A program made the translations under genes and the position numbers. A stretch of DNA of 64,000 nucleotides from Roseovarius nubinhibens ISM (GTDB lineage Bacteria > Pseudomonadota > Alphaproteobacteria > Rhodobacterales > Rhodobacteraceae): the NCBI RefSeq assembly GCF_000152625.1, contig NZ_CH724156.1:752966-816965 (forward strand), in the 5' to 3' direction. The notes under the pieces are model-generated. The model saw only the letters and a list, made by a program, of their open reading frames with translations, did no database searches and was not told the origin of the DNA. This document shows positions 44,797 through 54,118 of this stretch, piece after piece (position 1 is the first letter of the stretch; each line of letters starts with the position of its first letter).

Positions 44797-44834
44797 GCAA
44801 GGCACCCCAAGGGCCCACCCGCCCGGTGCCTTGC
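44797..44834 (+). promoter_or_regulatory. Intercistronic stem-loop between tctA and the flavoprotein gene
   Basis: A perfect 10-bp stem (GCAAGGCACC / GGTGCCTTGC) with an 18-base loop that itself contains GGGC/GCCC. It lies in the 84-bp gap and has no T-run. It may separate transporter from enzyme expression levels within the operon. Confidence 0.5.
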
Positions 44835-44860
44835 CCAGATGATCGAGAAAGACCCATCCG

Positions 44861-47794
44861 ATGAACGCTCCAAATCTGAACCGCACCCCGCCCGCCGCAC
44901 AGGCCGTCAACCGCGCCCAGGCCTTCGAGGCCGCCCTGACCAAATCCCTCGAAGGCGAGGTCGATTTCGGCCTGTTCACGCGCGGCCGCTACGCAACGGA
45001 CGCCTCCATCTATCAGATCATCCCGCGGGGCGTCGCCTTCCCCAAGACCGTGGCCGATATCGAGGCGGCGCTGACCATCGCCGCAGACCATGACGTGCCG
45101 GTGATCGCCCGGGGCGGCGGCACATCGCAAAACGGCCAGCCCATCGGCCATGGTCTCATCCTCGACATGTCGCGCCATTTCAACGCGGTGCAGGACTACG
45201 ACCCCGAGGCGCGGCGGATCACCGTACGCCCCGGTATGGTTCTCAACACGATGAACGACCGGCTGCGCCAGGACGGTCTCTTCTTCCCGGTCGAACCCTC
45301 GACCGCCTCGCGCTGCACCATCGGCGGCATGTGCGGCAACAACTCGTCAGGTGCGCGGTCGCTGCGCTTTGGCAAGACCGCTGACAATGTGCTCGCCATG
45401 GAAGGCCTCTTGCATGATGGCGAGGGCTTCCGCCTCGACGCAGCCCCCCTCGCCGACCATGCCTCGCCCCGCATGCGCGACATCATGGGCGGGCTGATCG
45501 AGCTCGCCGACAGCCACCGCGATCTCATCGAGGCCAATTTCCCGAAACTGCAACGCCGCGTCGGCGGCTACAATCTCGACGAATTGCTGCCCGCCGCGCC
45601 GAACCTGTCGCATCTGCTGGTCGGCTCCGAGGGCACGCTCGCGATCAGCACCTCGGTCTCGCTACAGCTCTCGCCGCTGCCCGCCCATCGGGTGATGGGG
45701 GTCTGCCATTTCCCCGACTTCCGCTCGGCCATGGCCACGACCCAGCATCTGGTGGCGCTCAACCCCGTGGCGGTGGAACTGGTCGACAACAACGTGCTGG
45801 TGATGGGGGCCGACATCCCGGCCTTTGTCCGCACCATCGACGACATCACCAAGGGCACGCCCAATTGCCTGCTGCTCTGCGAATTTGCCGGCGACGATCT
45901 CGACAGCCTCAAGACCGACCTCAAACGGCTCGATCACTGCATGGCCGATCACGGCTTTCCCGATGCGGTGGTCGAGGTGATCGAACCGCACCGGCAAAAG
46001 GCGGTCTGGAGCGTCCGCGAAGCCTGTCTCAACATCATGATGTCGATGAAATCCGAAGGCAAACCCGTCTCCTTCATCGAAGATTGCGCCGTGCCGCTGG
46101 AACATCTCGCCGATTATACCGACGGGGTGACCGAGATTTTCTCGCGCCACAACACCCGTGGCACCTGGTATGCCCATGCCTCGGTCGGCTGCCTGCATGT
46201 CCGCCCGATCCTCAACATGAAGACCGAAGAGGGCGTGCGCGTCATGCGCAGCATCGCCGATGAGACCGCCGATCTGGTCAAGCGCTACAAAGGCTCCTTT
46301 TCTGGCGAACATGGCGATGGCATCTCGCGTTCGGAATATATCGAGCCGCTTTTCGGCGCTGAGCTGACCCGCGCTTTCGAGGCGGTCAAGGATCGCTTCG
46401 ATCCCGACAACCGCCTGAACCCCGGCAAGATCGTCCGCCCGCTGCGCATGGATGACCGCGCCCTGATGCGGTTCAAACCCGATTACAAAACCGCCCTGCC
46501 CGCCGAACCGGCGCTCGACTGGTCCGACTGGGGCGGCTTTGGCGGCGCGGTCGAGATGTGCAACAACAACGGCACCTGCCGCAAACTGTCGGGCGGCACC
46601 ATGTGCCCCTCCTACCGCGCCACCCGCGACGAACAGCACCTGACCCGCGGCCGCGCCAACACCCTGCGCCTGGCCATTTCCGGCCAGCTCGGCCCCGACG
46701 CCATCACCTCCAAGGAGATGAAGGAAACCCTCGATCTCTGCGTCTCCTGCAAAGGCTGCAAGCGCGACTGCCCCACCGGCGTCGACATGGCCCGGATGAA
46801 GATCGAAGTGCTCCACCATTATCACAAGCGCCACGGCCTGCCGATGCGCGACCGGCTGATCGCGCATATGCCGCGCTATGCGGCTGTCGCCTCGAAACTG
46901 TCGCCGCTCTTGAACCTGCGCGACAAGATCGCCCCGCTTGCCAAGCTCTCCGAGCGCCTCCTCGGCTTTTCGGCGAAACGCACCCTGCCGCAATGGCGCC
47001 GCCCCTGGTCGCAGCCCGGCACGCCCGCCACGCCCAGCGACCTGCGCAATGATGGCCGCGATCTCGTGCTCTTTGGCGACACGTTCAACCGCTATTTCGA
47101 GCGCGAAAACCTCGAGGCCGCCGAACGCGTCCTGACCGCCGCGGGCTACCGCCTGCACCGGGTCGAGGTCAGCGGCTCGCGCCGTCCGATGTGCTGTGGC
47201 CGAACCTATCTCGCCTCCGGTCAGACCGACGCCGCCCGGGCAGAACTCACCCGCACCCTCACCACCCTGCGCCCCTTCATCGAGGCCGGGGCCCGCGTCG
47301 TCGGGCTGGAACCCTCCTGCCTCTTCACCTTCCGTGACGAGATGACCGCCCTGCTGCCCGCCTCTGACACGGATTTCATCAAGGACAAGACCCTGCTCTT
47401 CGAGGAGTTGCTGGCTCAGGACCTGGGCACGCTCCTGCAATCGCTGCCCCTGCGCGATGCCGCAGGCACGGTGGCCCATGTCCATGGCCATTGCCACCAA
47501 AAGGCCTTTGGCGCCATGGGCGCGGTCGAAACGATCCTGCGCCAGGTGCCCGGTCTCGAGCTCCGCATGATCGAAAGCTCTTGCTGCGGCATGTCCGGGG
47601 CCTTTGGCTATGCGGCCGAGAACTACGACATCTCGATGAAAATGGCCGAGGCCGCGCTGCTGCCCGCCGTCCGCGACGCCGGCCCCGACGCGCTCATCGT
47701 CGCCGATGGCACCAGCTGCCGCCACCAGATCCACGACGGCTCTGGCCGCGAGGCGATCCATGTCGCCCGCCTGCTGGAGACGTTTCTGACATGA
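44861..47794 (+). CDS. Single-chain FAD/Fe-S 2-hydroxyacid dehydrogenase (GlcD+GlcF-like, YdiJ type)
   Basis: A 977-residue fusion. The N-terminal half is an FAD_binding_4 oxidase with IARGGGTSQNGQPIG and NNSSGARSLRFGKT; then an FAD-oxidase C domain ends near FDPDNRLNPGKIV. The C-terminal half has Fe-S motifs CNNNGTCRKLSGGTMCP and CVSCKGCKRDCP, and the CCG modules RPMCCGRTYLASG and ESSCCGMSGAFGY. These are the parts of glycolate oxidase GlcD and GlcF in one chain, as in E. coli YdiJ. It should oxidise a D-2-hydroxyacid, here most likely glycolate to glyoxylate for the downstream cycle. D-lactate, 2-hydroxyglutarate or beta-hydroxyacids are alternatives. Confidence 0.88.
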   Translation: MNAPNLNRTPPAAQAVNRAQAFEAALTKSLEGEVDFGLFTRGRYATDASIYQIIPRGVAFPKTVADIEAALTIAADHDVPVIARGGGTSQNGQPIGHGLILDMSRHFNAVQDYDPEARRITVRPGMVLNTMNDRLRQDGLFFPVEPSTASRCTIGGMCGNNSSGARSLRFGKTADNVLAMEGLLHDGEGFRLDAAPLADHASPRMRDIMGGLIELADSHRDLIEANFPKLQRRVGGYNLDELLPAAPNLSHLLVGSEGTLAISTSVSLQLSPLPAHRVMGVCHFPDFRSAMATTQHLVALNPVAVELVDNNVLVMGADIPAFVRTIDDITKGTPNCLLLCEFAGDDLDSLKTDLKRLDHCMADHGFPDAVVEVIEPHRQKAVWSVREACLNIMMSMKSEGKPVSFIEDCAVPLEHLADYTDGVTEIFSRHNTRGTWYAHASVGCLHVRPILNMKTEEGVRVMRSIADETADLVKRYKGSFSGEHGDGISRSEYIEPLFGAELTRAFEAVKDRFDPDNRLNPGKIVRPLRMDDRALMRFKPDYKTALPAEPALDWSDWGGFGGAVEMCNNNGTCRKLSGGTMCPSYRATRDEQHLTRGRANTLRLAISGQLGPDAITSKEMKETLDLCVSCKGCKRDCPTGVDMARMKIEVLHHYHKRHGLPMRDRLIAHMPRYAAVASKLSPLLNLRDKIAPLAKLSERLLGFSAKRTLPQWRRPWSQPGTPATPSDLRNDGRDLVLFGDTFNRYFERENLEAAERVLTAAGYRLHRVEVSGSRRPMCCGRTYLASGQTDAARAELTRTLTTLRPFIEAGARVVGLEPSCLFTFRDEMTALLPASDTDFIKDKTLLFEELLAQDLGTLLQSLPLRDAAGTVAHVHGHCHQKAFGAMGAVETILRQVPGLELRMIESSCCGMSGAFGYAAENYDISMKMAEAALLPAVRDAGPDALIVADGTSCRHQIHDGSGREAIHVARLLETFLT

Positions 47795-47840
47795 GATTTA
47801 TCGCACCCCTTTCCACCGCTTCATTTCGGGAGCTTTCGTC

Positions 47841-49034
47841 ATGAGCCTGCAAAATCCGACATTTATCCCCGGCCCCACCAACCTCCCCGAGGTTCTGCGC
47901 AAGGCCTGCGACATGCCGACAATCGACCACCGGTCGCCGCTCTTCGGGGACATCCTGCGCCCCGCCCGCGCTGGCGTCCAACAGGTGCTGAAAAGCCGCG
48001 ACGCCGAGATCCTCATCTTCCCCTCCACCGGCACCGGCGGCTGGGAAACCGCCCTGACCAACACGCTCGCCCCCGGTGACACGGTGCTCGCCGCCCGCAA
48101 CGGCATGTTCAGCCAACGCTGGGTCGACATGTGCCAGCGCCACGGGCTCACCGTCGAAATCGTCGAAACCCCCTGGGGTGAAGGCATCCCCGCCGACCGG
48201 TTCGAAGAGATCCTGAGTGCCGACAAGGCGCATAAGATCAAGGCCGTGCTCGCCACCCATAACGAGACCGCCACCGGCGTCCGCTCCGACATATCCGCCG
48301 TGCGCCGGGCGATGGACGCCGCCGCGCATCCCGCGCTCCTCTTTGTCGACGGCGTGTCCTCCATCGGCTCGATGGATTTCCGGTTCGACGATTGGGGCGT
48401 CGACATCGCCGTCTCCGGCTCGCAAAAGGGCTTCATGCTGCCCGCCGGGCTCGCCATCCTTGGGCTGAGCCCCAAGGCCATGGCCGCCGCCGAAACCGCC
48501 ACCCTGCCCCGCGCCTTCTTTGACATCCGCGACATGAAACGCGCCTATGACAACGCGGCCTACCCCTATACGCCGCTGGTCGGGCTGCTCAACGGGCTCA
48601 ACCTCTCGACCAAGATGCTGCTCGACGAAGGGCTCGACAACGTCTTCGCCCGCCACCGCCGCATTGCCGACGGGGTGCGTGCCGCCGTCGCCGCCTGGGG
48701 CCTGCCGCTCTGCGCCGCCACGCCCGACCTCTATTCCGACACGGTGAGCGCGGTGCGCACCCCCGAGGGCGTCGACGCCACCGAGATCGTGCGCCGCGCC
48801 GCCGCCGATTACGGCGTGGCCTTCGGCGTCGGCCTCGGCCAATTGTCCGGCAAGGCCTTCCGCATCGGCCATCTGGGCAGCCTGACCGACGTGATGATGC
48901 TCTCCGGCCTCGCCACGCTCGAAATGTGCATGGCCGATCTCGGCCTCGACATCCGGCCCGGCTCCGGGGTCGCCGCCGCGCAGGATGTCTACCGCAAATC
49001 CCAAACACCCCAGGCAAGAGAGGCCGCCGAATGA
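47841..49034 (+). CDS. bhcA: L-aspartate:glyoxylate aminotransferase (beta-hydroxyaspartate cycle)
   Basis: A 397-residue class V PLP enzyme. It closely follows the Paracoccus BhcA pattern as I remember it: FIPGPTN, MPTIDHRSP, FPSTGTGGWETALTNTL, ARNGMFSQRWVDMCQRHGL, ETPWGEG and PLP Lys196 in SGSQKGFML. It converts glyoxylate and L-aspartate into glycine and oxaloacetate. It overlaps bhcB by four bases, and the order bhcABCD is that of known cycle clusters. A GGGAG site precedes the ATG. Confidence 0.92.
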   Translation: MSLQNPTFIPGPTNLPEVLRKACDMPTIDHRSPLFGDILRPARAGVQQVLKSRDAEILIFPSTGTGGWETALTNTLAPGDTVLAARNGMFSQRWVDMCQRHGLTVEIVETPWGEGIPADRFEEILSADKAHKIKAVLATHNETATGVRSDISAVRRAMDAAAHPALLFVDGVSSIGSMDFRFDDWGVDIAVSGSQKGFMLPAGLAILGLSPKAMAAAETATLPRAFFDIRDMKRAYDNAAYPYTPLVGLLNGLNLSTKMLLDEGLDNVFARHRRIADGVRAAVAAWGLPLCAATPDLYSDTVSAVRTPEGVDATEIVRRAAADYGVAFGVGLGQLSGKAFRIGHLGSLTDVMMLSGLATLEMCMADLGLDIRPGSGVAAAQDVYRKSQTPQAREAAE

Positions 49035-49996
49035 CCAAGCACGAGATGATCATCCCGACCTATGACGACATGCTCGCCGCCCATATGCGCATCGCCCCCC
49101 ATATCCGGCGCACCCCGGTGCGGGTCTCGCAACATCTCAACGAGCTGACCGGCGCGTCGCTCTTCTTCAAATGCGAGAACTTCCAGGAACCCGGCGCCTT
49201 CAAGGTGCGCGGCGCCGCCAATGCCGTCTTCGGCCTGACCGACGACCAGGCCAAACAGGGCGTTGCCACCCATTCCTCCGGCAACCATGCCTCCTGCCTG
49301 AGCTATGCCGCCATGCTGCGCGGCATCCCCTGCAATGTGGTGATGCCCCGCACCGCGCCCCAGGCCAAAAAGGACACCGTCCGCCGCTACGGCGGCAAGA
49401 TTACCGAATGCGAGCCCTCGACCTCCTCGCGCGAGGCGACCTTCGCCCGCGTCCAGTCCGAGACCGGCGGCGATTTCGTCCACCCCTATAACGATCCGCG
49501 CGTCATCGCCGGTCAGGGCACCTGCGCCAAGGAGCTGATGGAACAGACCGACGGGCTCGACATGGTGGTGGCGCCCATCGGCGGCGGCGGCATGATCTCG
49601 GGCACCTGCCTGACGCTCGCCACCCTCGCCCCCGACTGTCAGGTCATCGCCGCCGAACCCGAACAGGCCGACGACGCCTATCGCAGCTTCAAGGCCGGTC
49701 ACATCATCGCCGATGACGCGCCGAAAACCATCGCCGACGGGCTGCTGGTGCCGCTCAAGGATCTGACATGGCATTTCGTCTCGAACCACGTGTCCGAGAT
49801 CTACACCGCGTCTGACGCGGACATCATCGACGCGATGAAACTGATCTGGAAACACCTGCGCATCGTGATGGAACCGTCGAGCGCGGTCCCGCTCGCCATC
49901 ATCCTCAAGAACCCCGAGGCGTTTCGCGGCAAACGCATCGGCCTCATCGTCACCGGCGGCAATGTCGATCTCGATCGCCTGCCCTGGCTGGCCTGA
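49031..49996 (+). CDS. bhcB: beta-Hydroxyaspartate dehydratase (beta-hydroxyaspartate cycle)
   Basis: A 321-residue fold-type II PLP enzyme of the serine/threonine dehydratase family. It has the cofactor Lys58 in PGAFKVRGA, the SSGNHA loop (82-87) and the phosphate-binding GGGGMISG segment. In the cycle it dehydrates beta-hydroxyaspartate to iminosuccinate. It starts inside the bhcA stop (ATGA) and is followed by bhcC after 29 bases with an AAGGAG site. A generic threonine dehydratase is excluded mainly by context. Confidence 0.9.
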   Translation: MTKHEMIIPTYDDMLAAHMRIAPHIRRTPVRVSQHLNELTGASLFFKCENFQEPGAFKVRGAANAVFGLTDDQAKQGVATHSSGNHASCLSYAAMLRGIPCNVVMPRTAPQAKKDTVRRYGGKITECEPSTSSREATFARVQSETGGDFVHPYNDPRVIAGQGTCAKELMEQTDGLDMVVAPIGGGGMISGTCLTLATLAPDCQVIAAEPEQADDAYRSFKAGHIIADDAPKTIADGLLVPLKDLTWHFVSNHVSEIYTASDADIIDAMKLIWKHLRIVMEPSSAVPLAIILKNPEAFRGKRIGLIVTGGNVDLDRLPWLA

Positions 49997-50025
49997 CCCC
50001 CCTCGCATTCACAAGGAGCTATGAT

Positions 50026-51189
50026 ATGAAAGATACCATGGATTTCGCCCAATATGACGTGGGCTACGACATCCCGGCCAAGCCGGGCATGGACGAGGCC
50101 GACATTCAGACGCCCTGCCTCGTGCTCGATCTCGACGCGCTCGAACGCAACATCAAGAAGATGGGCGATTACGCCAAATCCCACGGCATGCGCCACCGCG
50201 TGCATGGCAAGATGCACAAATCCGTCGATGTGGCCAAGCTCCAGCACGAGCTCGGCGGCGCGGTCGGCGTCTGCTGCCAAAAGGTCTCCGAGGCCGAAGT
50301 CTTTGCCCGTGGCGGCATCAAGGACATTCTCGTCTCGAACCAGGTCCGCGACCCGGCCAAGATCGACCGCCTCGCGCAGCTGCCCAAATTCGGCGCCCGC
50401 GTCATCGTCTGCGTCGACGACATCGACAATGTGGCCGAGCTTTCCGAGGCCGCGCAGAAACACGGCACCACGCTCGACATCTTCATCGAGATCGACTGCG
50501 GCGCGGGCCGCTGCGGCGTGGTCACCACCGAGGCGGTGATCGACATCGCCAAAGCCGTCGACGCGGCCCCCGCCCTGCGCTTTTCCGGCATTCAGGCCTA
50601 TCAAGGCGCGATGCAGCACATCGACAGCTACGAGGCCCGCAAGGAGAAACTCGACGTAGCCATCGCCATGGTTCAGGACGCGGTCGACGGGCTCAAGGCC
50701 GAGGGCCTCAGCTGCGAACTGGTCTCGGGCGGCGGCACCGGCTCTTACTATTTCGAATCGAACTCGGGCGTCTATAACGAGCTGCAATGCGGCTCCTACG
50801 CCTTCATGGACGCGGATTATGGCCGCATCCTCGACGCCGATGGCAAGCGCATCGACCAGGGCGAATGGGAAAACGCCTTCTTCCTGCTCACCCAGGTGAT
50901 GAGCCACGCCAAGGCGGACAAGGCCATCTGCGACGCCGGGCTCAAGGCGCAATCCGTCGATTCCGGCCTGCCGGTGGTCTATGGCCGCGACGATGTCGAA
51001 TATATCAAATGTTCCGACGAACATGGCGTGATCGCGGACCCCAAGGGCGTGCTCAAGGTCGGCGAGAAACTGCGCCTCGTGCCCGGCCATTGCGACCCCA
51101 CCGCCAATGTCCATGACTGGTATGTCGGCGTCCGCAACGGCAAGGTCGAAACCGTCTGGCCGGTCTCGGCCCGCGGCCGCGCCTACTAA
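50026..51189 (+). CDS. bhcC: beta-Hydroxyaspartate aldolase (beta-hydroxyaspartate cycle)
   Basis: A 387-residue fold-type III PLP enzyme of the D-threonine aldolase/DSD1 family. It carries RHRVHGKMHKS with the probable Schiff-base Lys62, an EIDCGAGRCGV block, SGGGTGSY, and a C-terminal metal-binding PGHCDPT. The text AYQGAMQHIDS and WYVGVRNGKVETVWPVSARG matches BhcC as I recall it from Paracoccus. It condenses glycine with glyoxylate to beta-hydroxyaspartate. It is separated from bhcD by 112 bases containing two strong hairpins. Confidence 0.93.
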   Translation: MKDTMDFAQYDVGYDIPAKPGMDEADIQTPCLVLDLDALERNIKKMGDYAKSHGMRHRVHGKMHKSVDVAKLQHELGGAVGVCCQKVSEAEVFARGGIKDILVSNQVRDPAKIDRLAQLPKFGARVIVCVDDIDNVAELSEAAQKHGTTLDIFIEIDCGAGRCGVVTTEAVIDIAKAVDAAPALRFSGIQAYQGAMQHIDSYEARKEKLDVAIAMVQDAVDGLKAEGLSCELVSGGGTGSYYFESNSGVYNELQCGSYAFMDADYGRILDADGKRIDQGEWENAFFLLTQVMSHAKADKAICDAGLKAQSVDSGLPVVYGRDDVEYIKCSDEHGVIADPKGVLKVGEKLRLVPGHCDPTANVHDWYVGVRNGKVETVWPVSARGRAY

Positions 51190-51209
51190 CCCCTTTTCGA
51201 GACGGACGG

Positions 51210-51275
51210 TCAGGCCCCAATGGGGCCTGAAAGCCGCCCGCATGCCGACCACCGTCCACCCCTGGCATGCGGGCG
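51210..51275 (+). promoter_or_regulatory. Two tandem stem-loops between bhcC and bhcD
   Basis: The first is TCAGGCCCC/GGGGCCTGA (51210-51230, 9 bp, 3-base loop AAT). The second is CGCCCGCATGCC/GGCATGCGGGCG (51235-51275, 12 bp, 17-base loop). Neither is followed by a T-run. The pair may act as a transcription roadblock or an RNase-resistant cap that sets bhcC levels above bhcD. Confidence 0.6.
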
Positions 51276-51301
51276 CACGACATTCCTACAGGAGCTCCCA
51301 C

Positions 51302-52267
51302 GTGCTGATCGTACCCGAACGCCAAATCCCCGATCTTTTGACCCGCAGCGCCTCGTTCACCGCGGTGGAAAAGGTCTTTGCCGCCATGGCGGCGGGCCAA
51401 GCCTATAATTTTCCGGTCATCCGCGAGGCGATCGGCCACGAAGACGCGCTCTATGGCTTCAAAGGCGGGTTTGACCGCGACGGCCACACCCTCGGCCTCA
51501 AGGCGGGCGGCTACTGGCCGCACAATCTCGAGAAACGGGGGCTGATCAATCACCAATCCACCGTCTTCCTCTTCGACCCGGACAGCGGCATGATCTCGGC
51601 CATGGTCGGCGGCAATTACATGACCGCCCTGCGCACCGCCGCCGCCTCTGCCGTCTCCATTCAGCATCTGGCGCGCCCGGATGCCAAGGTGATCGGCATG
51701 ATCGGCGCGGGCCATCAGGCCACCTTTCAGCTGCGCGCCGCCCTCGAACAGCGTCCGTTCGAAAAGGTCATCGGCTGGAACCTGCACCCCGAGATGCTGC
51801 CCAATCTCGCCGCCGTGGCCGAAGAGGCGGGACTGCCCTTCGAAGCGGTCGAGCTTGACGGCATGACCGAGGCCGATGTGATCATCACCATCACCTCCTC
51901 TTTCGCGCCGAGCCTGCTCGCCCAGCATGTCAGCCCCGGCACCCATATCGCCTGCATGGGCACCGACACCAAAGGCAAGCAAGAGCTCGAGGCGGCGCTG
52001 CTCGGCTCCGCCACGGTCTTTGCCGATGAGATCGACCAATCCATCACCCTTGGCGAGGCCCAGCACGCCATCGCCACAGGTCTCATCAGCCGCGACGACA
52101 TCACCGAGATCGGCGCCGTGATCAACGGCACCCATCCGGGCCGCAGCAGCGCCGAAGAGATCACCCTCTTCGACGGCACCGGCGTCGGGCTGCAAGACCT
52201 CGCCGTCGCCGCCGCCGTGGTCGATCTGGCGGTCGAGCAAGGCGTCGCCATCGAGGTGGATTTCTAG
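51302..52267 (+). CDS. bhcD: Iminosuccinate reductase (beta-hydroxyaspartate cycle)
   Basis: A 321-residue ornithine cyclodeaminase/mu-crystallin-family enzyme. It has YGFKGGFDRDG, GYWPHNLEKRGLINHQSTVFLFDP and the NAD-binding GMIGAGHQA, matching BhcD. It reduces iminosuccinate to L-aspartate with NADH, regenerating the amino donor for BhcA. The start is GTG 51302 (LIVPERQIP follows): AGGAG lies seven bases upstream and the family begins at this point. It is the last gene of the operon. Confidence 0.92.
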   Translation: MLIVPERQIPDLLTRSASFTAVEKVFAAMAAGQAYNFPVIREAIGHEDALYGFKGGFDRDGHTLGLKAGGYWPHNLEKRGLINHQSTVFLFDPDSGMISAMVGGNYMTALRTAAASAVSIQHLARPDAKVIGMIGAGHQATFQLRAALEQRPFEKVIGWNLHPEMLPNLAAVAEEAGLPFEAVELDGMTEADVIITITSSFAPSLLAQHVSPGTHIACMGTDTKGKQELEAALLGSATVFADEIDQSITLGEAQHAIATGLISRDDITEIGAVINGTHPGRSSAEEITLFDGTGVGLQDLAVAAAVVDLAVEQGVAIEVDF

Positions 52268-52414
52268 GGGGCGGCGCTTGGCCCTCCCCCCGGGCCTGCA
52301 AAGGTTAACGCGCCCGCGCCAATCCGGCCAAACCGGCCCGCGCGATACTGTCGCTTTACCGACGCAATACCGACGCGTTACCGAAAATCCCGAAATCCAT
52401 GGTTAACACGCAAA

Positions 52415-52435
52415 CGGCCCCCAATTTGGGGGCCG
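52415..52435. terminator. Terminator hairpin between bhcD and the family-5 binding protein gene
   Basis: CGGCCCCCAA and TTGGGGGCCG pair perfectly (10 bp) around one central T. On the minus strand it is followed by TTTGCG and lies 28 bases past the binding-protein stop, so it mainly serves that gene; it may also end read-through from bhcD. The rest of 52268-52462 shows no gene. Confidence 0.65.
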
Positions 52436-52462
52436 CCGCTTGGGTGGGTCCTGTCAGGGAAT

Positions 52463-54058
52463 TCAGGTGAACCACCACCGTTCGATGCAGCGCTCGCCAT
52501 CCATGTCCCAGTTCGAGGCAAACCCCTCGGGAAGGCCAACATTGTCTCTGGTTCCAAAGACATAGGAGGCAAACATCGGCGCGATAAGCCCGCCATCCAT
52601 GTTCACCAGCTCCTGCATTTCATAATACATCTGCCGGCGTTTTTCCTCGTCGAGCTCGGCCCGCGCCGTGACCAGCAGCTCGTCAAACCGCGCATTCGAC
52701 CAGCGCGTCCCGTTCCACGGCACGCCGCTCTCGTAAGCGGTTGAAAACATGAGGTCCTCCACCGGTCGCCCACCCCAATACACGGCGGTAAACGGCTTCA
52801 CATTCCACACATCCGTCCAATACCCATCATTCGGCTCCCGCACCGGCACGATCTCGATCCCGGCCTTCGCCGCCGAGTTCTGATAGAGCACCGCCGCATC
52901 CACCGCCCCGGCAAAGGCCGCATCCGCCGCCGACAGCTCGATCTTGACCTTGTCGAGCCCCGCCTCCTTGAGGTGGAACCGCGCCTTGTCGGGATCATAT
53001 TCGCGCTGCGGCAAGTCCTTGTTAAAAAAGCGTTGTCCCTGCCCGATCGGATGGTCATTGCCGACCACCCCATAGCCAAAGAGGATCTTGTCCACCAACT
53101 CCTGCCGGTTGATCGCGTATTTGAGCGCGAGCCGCAGATTGCGGTCGGTATAGGGGTCCGAGGTGCACATCATTTCGAAGGTGAAATGCTGCGTGCCGGG
53201 CACCGAATGCACCTTGATCCCCGGCGCTTTCTTGATCCGCTCGATGGTCTTCAGATCGAGCTTGTCGATCGCATCCAGATCGCCGGTCAGCAACCCGCTC
53301 TGCCGGGCATTGGCATCAATGATCGCCAAGAGCTCGGCCGAGTCGAAAAACGCCCTGTTTTCAAGGTCCCAATGGTCATCATTGCGCGACAGATCGGCCC
53401 GGATACCCGGCTCGAAATTGTCGAGCTTATAGGCCCCGCACCCCACCCCGGTTTTCCAATCGACCTTGCCATCTTCCGACATGCCGACGGGGATATGATA
53501 GTCGCTGAGGGTAAAGGGGAAATCGGCATTGCCGGAGGTCAGCTCAAACACCACCCGCCCCGGCCCATCGGCCCGCACATCCGCAAGCGACGACAGCAAA
53601 GGCTTCGCCGCCGAGGTCGAATCCTCGCCCCGGTGATGATTGATCGAGGCGATCACATCCTCCGGGCTGACGGTCTTGCCATTGTGAAAGGTGAAATCCT
53701 TGCGCAGATCGAACACCCAGGTCTTGCCGCCATCCGCCGCTTCCCAGCTTTCGGCCACGCCGGGCACCAGGCTGCCATCGGGGGCGACCTCGGTCATATA
53801 GCCGTGGAAACTCTGTAACAGGTTGACCATATAGCCATTTTCGGCGGTGCCCGGGTTCATCGTGTCGGTGGTCTGACCATGGCCCTTGCCGATGCGGATC
53901 GTGCCGCCCCGCTTGGGCGCGGCCGCCATCACCTGATCGGCGACGCTGCTGGCGGCGGCGGCGCTGATCCCCGTCGCCACCACCGAGCGCATGAATTGCC
54001 GTCGGCTCATGCTGCCCGTGGCGAGGCGGGTCTTGAGGCTTTCCAATGGATGTTTCAT
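52463..54058 (-). CDS. ABC transporter substrate-binding protein, family 5 (peptide/opine type), Tat-exported, orphan
   Basis: A 531-residue SBP_bac_5 protein. A twin-arginine motif SRRQFMRS (residues 18-25) and a hydrophobic stretch ending near MAAAPKRGG indicate Tat export. The mature part has the usual WEAADGGKTWVFDLRKDFTFHNGKTVSPEDV block. Family members bind peptides, opines, nickel or sugars. No permease or ATPase gene is adjacent; upstream lies only an amidinotransferase-family enzyme in the same direction. The rest of its transporter must be outside the window or shared. Confidence 0.88.
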   Translation of the reverse strand: MKHPLESLKTRLATGSMSRRQFMRSVVATGISAAAASSVADQVMAAAPKRGGTIRIGKGHGQTTDTMNPGTAENGYMVNLLQSFHGYMTEVAPDGSLVPGVAESWEAADGGKTWVFDLRKDFTFHNGKTVSPEDVIASINHHRGEDSTSAAKPLLSSLADVRADGPGRVVFELTSGNADFPFTLSDYHIPVGMSEDGKVDWKTGVGCGAYKLDNFEPGIRADLSRNDDHWDLENRAFFDSAELLAIIDANARQSGLLTGDLDAIDKLDLKTIERIKKAPGIKVHSVPGTQHFTFEMMCTSDPYTDRNLRLALKYAINRQELVDKILFGYGVVGNDHPIGQGQRFFNKDLPQREYDPDKARFHLKEAGLDKVKIELSAADAAFAGAVDAAVLYQNSAAKAGIEIVPVREPNDGYWTDVWNVKPFTAVYWGGRPVEDLMFSTAYESGVPWNGTRWSNARFDELLVTARAELDEEKRRQMYYEMQELVNMDGGLIAPMFASYVFGTRDNVGLPEGFASNWDMDGERCIERWWFT

Positions 54059-54118
54059 CGTGCGTAACTCCCTGTTTTATGGTTATTTTACTGTTGCACT
54101 GTGAATATCGGGGCGTGA

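Noticed and set aside
45662..47761. 699-codon open frame opposite the FAD/Fe-S dehydrogenase
   Set aside because: The plus strand encodes clear FAD and Fe-S motifs throughout; the antisense frame has only repetitive Gly/Ala/Arg/His-rich text.
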